Origin: Opitutales bacterium
GTDB taxonomy: Bacteria; Verrucomicrobiota; Verrucomicrobiia; Opitutales; JAIRKQ01
NCBI GenBank assembly: GCA_029059365.1
Contig: JAIDVZ010000072.1
Span: 1 to 11,059 of the forward strand
Length of the DNA stretch: 11,059 nucleotides
Reading direction: 5' to 3'
In this document: piece by piece, positions 6,799-11,059 of the stretch
Position numbering within the stretch: the stretch's first letter is position 1
Layout of the letters: the number at the start of each line of letters is the position of its first letter
The notes under the pieces: generated by a model
The model's input: the letters and a program-made list of their open reading frames with translations, nothing else
Told to the model about the DNA's origin: nothing
Database searches by the model: none
Translations under genes and position numbers: made by a program

Positions 6799-7981
6799 TC
6801 TGTGGATCGATTAATAAATCTTCGTGAAAAAACTTTCTGTCTAAATTTTTTTCGGTTATAGTTTCTCCATGGTGAAGAATGACGACTCCTTCACAAAAAT
6901 TTCGTAATTCTCTTACATTTCCTGGCCATTTATAATTTTGAAGAAACTTCATGATTTCATCTGAAAAAAACGGGCGAGCCAGTCCATTTTCTGTCGAGAA
7001 TTTTTCGATATAATAATTGACCAATAATGGAATATCACCTGTTCGATCGCGTAACGGTGGAACCGGGATATTTATTACATTGATTCGATAAAAAAGATCT
7101 TCCCGGAACTCGTTTTTTTTCACCATTTGTTCCAGATCACGATTTGTCGCACAGACCAATCTGATATCAACAGGTGTTTCTGCAGAGCTGCCTATTCTGC
7201 TAATTTTTCTTGTTTCCAAGAATCGTAACAATTTTACCTGAATATCGAGATCAATTTCACCAATTTCATCGAGAAAAACCGTACCTCCTGAGGCACGTTC
7301 AAAGAGGCCAATATGTTTAACATCGGCACCGGTAAAAGCTCCTTTTTCATGTCCAAATAGCTCACTTTCTAGTAAATTTTTCGGTAACGCGGCGCAATGG
7401 ATAGCAACGAATGGCTTTTGAGCTCGTGCACTGTATGCATGCAATGCATCTGCAAACACTTCTTTTCCAGTGCCAGTTTCGCCAGTTAGCAGTACCGTTG
7501 CTTTCGTCGGTGCCACTTTTTTTATCAAAGAGAGGACATTTTGGATATTTTCTGAATTGCCAATTATATCGGGCACACCGGAGGCTTGAATTTTTTCATC
7601 ATTTGTAGCTGTTGCTGGCTTTTTTGATAAGATTGCTCGCTTAATTAGTACTTCAAGCCGGTCGAAATTAATGGGTTTTGTTACAAAATCAAAAGCTCCA
7701 TGTTTTACCGCTTCAACAGCTGTTTCAACGCTACCATAAGCAGACATCATTATGCAAGCTGGTGCATATGGCCGTTTACGTGCTTCATCTATTACAAATA
7801 ATCCATTTTTCCCAGGTAATCGAAAATCGGACAACACAAGATCGAAACGTTCATTTTTTAATAATTTTACAGCTTCATCATAATTACACGCTCCGAAGAC
7901 CTCATAATTTGGTTCAAGCAATTGAATCAAGGTATCACGCGTATTTTTCTCATCATCGACTACAAGAATACAAGGCAGCAT
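6791..7981 (-). CDS. NtrC-family sigma-54 response regulator lacking the DNA-binding domain
   Basis: The 396-residue protein has an N-terminal receiver domain (about 1-120) with acidic pocket Asp9/Asp10, phospho-acceptor Asp52, Ser80 and Lys102. A sigma-54-interaction AAA+ domain follows (about 138-370). Its Walker A is GETGTGKE (167-174), the sigma-54 contact loop GAFTGA is at 214-219, Walker B is VFLDE (235-239), and WPGNVREL lies at 352-359. It should couple phosphorylation to ATP-driven opening of sigma-54 RNA polymerase promoters. Family members normally continue with a Fis-type helix-turn-helix and total about 440-480 residues; here the chain stops about 35 residues after the WPGNVREL motif with no such helix pair. 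FlgR of Helicobacter and CtcC of Chlamydia are known examples without that domain. The ATG (7981) starts just before the first receiver strand, three bases after the RND stop codon, so translation is probably coupled. No histidine kinase gene is in the window. Confidence 0.92.
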   Translation of the reverse strand: MLPCILVVDDEKNTRDTLIQLLEPNYEVFGACNYDEAVKLLKNERFDLVLSDFRLPGKNGLFVIDEARKRPYAPACIMMSAYGSVETAVEAVKHGAFDFVTKPINFDRLEVLIKRAILSKKPATATNDEKIQASGVPDIIGNSENIQNVLSLIKKVAPTKATVLLTGETGTGKEVFADALHAYSARAQKPFVAIHCAALPKNLLESELFGHEKGAFTGADVKHIGLFERASGGTVFLDEIGEIDLDIQVKLLRFLETRKISRIGSSAETPVDIRLVCATNRDLEQMVKKNEFREDLFYRINVINIPVPPLRDRTGDIPLLVNYYIEKFSTENGLARPFFSDEIMKFLQNYKWPGNVRELRNFCEGVVILHHGETITEKNLDRKFFHEDLLIDPQKR

Positions 7982-7984
7982 GGC

Positions 7985-10900
7985 TTATTCCGATACTTCG
8001 CGTGCTAAGAATGAAATTTTATCCAATACTTTTTCCTGAAAATCTTCAAGATACAGGTAAATTACTGGAGTGATGTATAAAGTGATTATTTGTGATACCA
8101 CCAACCCTCCGATTACCGATAATCCGAGGGAGATACGTGATGAACCATCAGCCCCAAGCCCAAGTGCGATCGGAATTTGTCCCATAAGTGCTGCCAGTGT
8201 GGTCATCATAATTGGCCTGAAACGTTCCATACAAGCAGTATGCACGGCCTCTTCTTTTGGCATACCTTCTTTTTGACGAGCAATCGCAAAATCGATGACT
8301 AAAATACCATTCTTTTTTACAATACCCATGAGCATGAATAGTCCAATATATCCATACAACGAAAGCTCCATGCGGAATAAAATGAGGGTAAAGAGGCCTC
8401 CTACTATAGCCACAGGCAATGCAGATAGCACAGTGATCGGATGTATGTAACTTTCGTACATAATTCCAAGTATAACGTACATCACAAATATCGCTACAAA
8501 CAGCAATATTACTAAGCTGTGCACGGATTCTTGAAAGCTTTTAGCTTCACCTTCTAGGCTTGTCATGATCCCTTTGGGAACAATTGATTTTGATTGTTCT
8601 TCGATGAAAGATACCGCATCTCCAATTGGGTAATTATCTCTCAAATCGAAAAATAATGTAACTGATGGAAAATTATTTGTGTGGTTGACGGACAACGGAC
8701 CTAATTTTTCTTCGCAGGTAGCTATAGATTGGAATGGCACCATGGCACCTTCCGCGTTTTTGAAGGTCAGCCGAGTCACATCGTTTATACCTTGGCTGCT
8801 CGCTGGATTTGCTGTAATAATTACTTTATATTGATGTGTTTGATCTTTGATCTGATAGCAATAATTTTCTGAATATGCTCTTCTAAACGTATTTTCGATA
8901 TTGTATGGGCTGACGTTGTACATGTACGCTTGATTACGGAGATATTGTACATCAAGCTGAGGATTGTTTACGTATAAATTTGTTGATACTTGTGCAAATC
9001 CGGGGTTTTTGCGCATGGCATTTGCCAAATCTGATGCTGCCTTGTATAGCTCTTTTGTATTGAGGCCAGACAGGATATACGCATACTTTCCCTGTAATGT
9101 TCCAATTGCTCCTGTACTGATTTCCAGACTTGGGATCGGACGAATACCTACAAATACCCCTGGAATTGCGCTTAAATTTTTTGATAACTGTGCGGCTATT
9201 GCTTGTATTGGCGGCCGTTTTCCCGATGATAAGAAGGCGACGACCACGCCCTGGTTATCGGTGACGATCCCAGAGATGCCACTTATGGTCATTTCTTGTC
9301 TGACAAATGGGTTACTTCGCACCACTTCATCAACCAATCTTTGAGAGGCTTGCAAATTTTCAGGTGATGTTCCTTCCTGAGTGACAAATATCCCATTTAG
9401 CATTCCACTATCACCGTCCGGAATAAATGTTTTAGGTAAAGCAATAAATGTGAGATATGTCCCAATCAAACAAACCACCCATATCAACACCGAAATTCTT
9501 TTATGTTCCAAAAACCAAGTTAAGGATTTACCATAAAATTTTAAAAATTTCGCCTCTAGGTTATATGAGATTTTTTCGAGTTTTGTGCGCTTATTTTTAT
9601 TAATTGGCTTTAACATACGTGCGCACATCATCGGCGTCAAAGTTAAAGATACTAGCCCGGAGGCCAATATTGCCACTATGATAGTTACTGAAAATTCTCT
9701 AAATACGCGACCGATTTGGCCGGACATAAAGATCAATGGTATAAAAACAGCAGCTAATGATAACGTCATTGATAAGATCGAAAAACTTATCTCTTTTGCT
9801 CCGTTTATGGAGGCCTTCAGTGGAGATTCACCAAAATCCTCCATTCGACGTATCATATTTTCCAAGAACACAATAGCATCATCGACCAAAAAGCCAATGG
9901 AGAGCGTAAGCGCCATGAGGGAAAGATTGTCCAAATTAAACCCACACAAGTGCATGACGATGAATGTTAGCAAGAGAGATAAGGGCATCGCCACCAATGG
10001 GATAATCGTTTCCCGTGCACGTCCGAGGAATAGGAAAATAACCAAAATTACCAAAATAAATGCAACGACCAAGGTCATCTGCACGTCATTTATCGATTCA
10101 AGGATAACCTCTGATCGATCGTATAGCTTGATAATTTTAATAGAACCCGGAATTTCTTGTTCAAAAACTGGGAGCAGCTCATCAATCTTTCGTGAAAGTT
10201 CAACAGCATTTGCCCCAGCGGCACGTGTAACAGCGATGATTACACATGATGAAAACGAATCAGCATTACCTTTGATCCAAAGATTACTAAGAATATCTTT
10301 CCTTTCCAATCTTTCGATACAATCTGCTACGTCCTTCAGGTATATTTGCGTGCCATCTCTGGTTGCGATTACAAGGTTCATATAATCGCTTGTTTTCTTT
10401 AATTGTCCTTGTGGTTTGAGTACCAAAGTTTTCGATTCTCCTCGCAACTTACCGCTTGATAATGATACCGTTCCTTGTTGAACAGCGGAGGTAATATCGT
10501 CGATGGATAGCCCTCTATTGTACAGTTTATTAAGATCAACCTCGATTCTGACCGATTTTGGATTGCCGTATACTTGGGCATCCGATACACCATCCAAAAT
10601 TGTTATCCTTTGAGCAATTTCATCCACAGCGTAATCATATAATTCTCCGCGTGTTAAAGTATCGCTAGTCAACGCTAGATAATAAATTGCTTTACTGTTT
10701 GGATCGGTCTTACGAAATTCTGGCGAAGATGGCATATCGACGGGCAGGCTTGAACTTGCGCGTGTAATAGCAGCCTGTACATCGGTAGCAGCACCATCGA
10801 TATTTTTGGACAGATCAAACTGCAGTGTTAAGCTGGTTGCACCTTGTACGCTGGTCGAAGTCACCATTTGGAGCCCCTGAATTTTCATGAACTCCTTTTC

Positions 10901-11059
10901 CAACGGAGAAGCGATATTTGCAGCAACAGTCTCGGGATCCATCCCGGGAAATACTGCAGACACCTGTATCATTGGATAATCAACATTCGGCAGATCACTA
11001 ACAGGCAACTTAGAGTAGCAAAAAATACCCGCTAAAACGGCAGATATTGTTAGCAACAT
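7985..11059 (-). CDS. RND family efflux transporter, MdtC/AcrB-like (5' end cut by window edge)
   Basis: The visible 1024 residues are nearly a whole hydrophobe/amphiphile efflux (HAE1) inner-membrane pump, which exports drugs, detergents or similar compounds using proton influx together with a periplasmic adaptor and outer-membrane channel. The frame is open at the right edge. It enters within the first membrane helix (LLTISAVLAG), so about 15-20 N-terminal residues and the start lie outside, and the Met at 11059 is probably internal. Order seen: TM1, periplasmic porter/docking loop (about 19-325), TM2-TM6 with the proton-relay pair Asp393-Asp394 in LVDDAIVFLEN, a second porter loop (about 545-845), TM8-TM12 with Lys916 in IVKKNGIL matching AcrB Lys940, and RFRPIMMTTLA. 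All relay residues are present, so the pump should be functional. The wording of porter motifs (LPVSDLPNVDYP, GELYDYA) is closest to the MdtB/MdtC group. The regulator gene follows after three bases; an adaptor gene would be expected upstream, outside the window. Confidence 0.95.
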   Translation of the reverse strand: MLLTISAVLAGIFCYSKLPVSDLPNVDYPMIQVSAVFPGMDPETVAANIASPLEKEFMKIQGLQMVTSTSVQGATSLTLQFDLSKNIDGAATDVQAAITRASSSLPVDMPSSPEFRKTDPNSKAIYYLALTSDTLTRGELYDYAVDEIAQRITILDGVSDAQVYGNPKSVRIEVDLNKLYNRGLSIDDITSAVQQGTVSLSSGKLRGESKTLVLKPQGQLKKTSDYMNLVIATRDGTQIYLKDVADCIERLERKDILSNLWIKGNADSFSSCVIIAVTRAAGANAVELSRKIDELLPVFEQEIPGSIKIIKLYDRSEVILESINDVQMTLVVAFILVILVIFLFLGRARETIIPLVAMPLSLLLTFIVMHLCGFNLDNLSLMALTLSIGFLVDDAIVFLENMIRRMEDFGESPLKASINGAKEISFSILSMTLSLAAVFIPLIFMSGQIGRVFREFSVTIIVAILASGLVSLTLTPMMCARMLKPINKNKRTKLEKISYNLEAKFLKFYGKSLTWFLEHKRISVLIWVVCLIGTYLTFIALPKTFIPDGDSGMLNGIFVTQEGTSPENLQASQRLVDEVVRSNPFVRQEMTISGISGIVTDNQGVVVAFLSSGKRPPIQAIAAQLSKNLSAIPGVFVGIRPIPSLEISTGAIGTLQGKYAYILSGLNTKELYKAASDLANAMRKNPGFAQVSTNLYVNNPQLDVQYLRNQAYMYNVSPYNIENTFRRAYSENYCYQIKDQTHQYKVIITANPASSQGINDVTRLTFKNAEGAMVPFQSIATCEEKLGPLSVNHTNNFPSVTLFFDLRDNYPIGDAVSFIEEQSKSIVPKGIMTSLEGEAKSFQESVHSLVILLFVAIFVMYVILGIMYESYIHPITVLSALPVAIVGGLFTLILFRMELSLYGYIGLFMLMGIVKKNGILVIDFAIARQKEGMPKEEAVHTACMERFRPIMMTTLAALMGQIPIALGLGADGSSRISLGLSVIGGLVVSQIITLYITPVIYLYLEDFQEKVLDKISFLAREVSE

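Noticed and set aside
7678..8073. Plus-strand open frame across the regulator-RND junction
   Set aside because: It is antisense to two well-supported genes, has a His/Leu-rich composition typical of a shadow frame, and shows no conserved motif.
9585..10385. Long plus-strand open frame (266 codons) opposite the RND gene
   Set aside because: It lies entirely antisense to a strongly conserved RND coding region, its translation has no recognisable domain or hydrophobic pattern, and such open shadows are common opposite RND genes.
11057..11059. ATG at the right edge as the RND start codon
   Set aside because: The residue falls within the first transmembrane helix by comparison with MdtC/AcrB; the real start should lie 15-20 codons further upstream, outside the window.

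Overview
The window is an AT-rich, gene-dense stretch of a Gram-negative bacterial chromosome. It holds seven protein genes and one partial tRNA, with no insertion sequence, phage gene or CRISPR array visible. The Gram-negative assignment rests on an FtsQ-type division protein and an inner-membrane RND multidrug pump. The fabG-acpP-fabF order is common in proteobacteria, including Rickettsia-like alphaproteobacteria. AT-rich codon use, long A/T homopolymers, scattered housekeeping genes and weak Shine-Dalgarno sequences would suit an intracellular or host-associated alphaproteobacterium (for example of the Holosporales/Rickettsiales kind). That taxonomic guess is an inference of low confidence.

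Layout from left to right. On the minus strand, a tRNA-Leu(CAA), cut by the left edge, lies downstream of ftsQ. A divergent intergenic region of 85 bp separates ftsQ from a plus-strand run: fabG, acpP and fabF (fatty-acid elongation), then a fused two-module iron(III)-type ABC permease, then gpmI (glycolysis). gpmI ends 19 bp from a convergent minus-strand gene for an NtrC-type sigma-54 activator with a receiver and an AAA+ domain but no C-terminal DNA-binding domain. Three bases upstream of that gene ends a large MdtC/AcrB-like RND transporter gene, which runs off the right edge.

How the genes fit together. FabG and FabF act on acyl chains carried by AcpP, so these three form a functional set. 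The permease needs an ATPase and a substrate-binding protein, and GpmI works in central carbon metabolism; neither has an evident link to its neighbours. The RND transporter and the DNA-binding-domain-less regulator look like one operon, which suggests a sigma-54-dependent response connected with efflux. No histidine kinase is present in the window.

The most unusual items are the regulator without a helix-turn-helix domain, its tight linkage to the RND gene, the acyl carrier protein with a short insertion in the region before helix III, the ftsQ gene outside a division cluster, and the general weakness of ribosome binding sites. I did not find a clear previously undescribed multi-gene system; the RND-regulator pair is the best candidate for follow-up.
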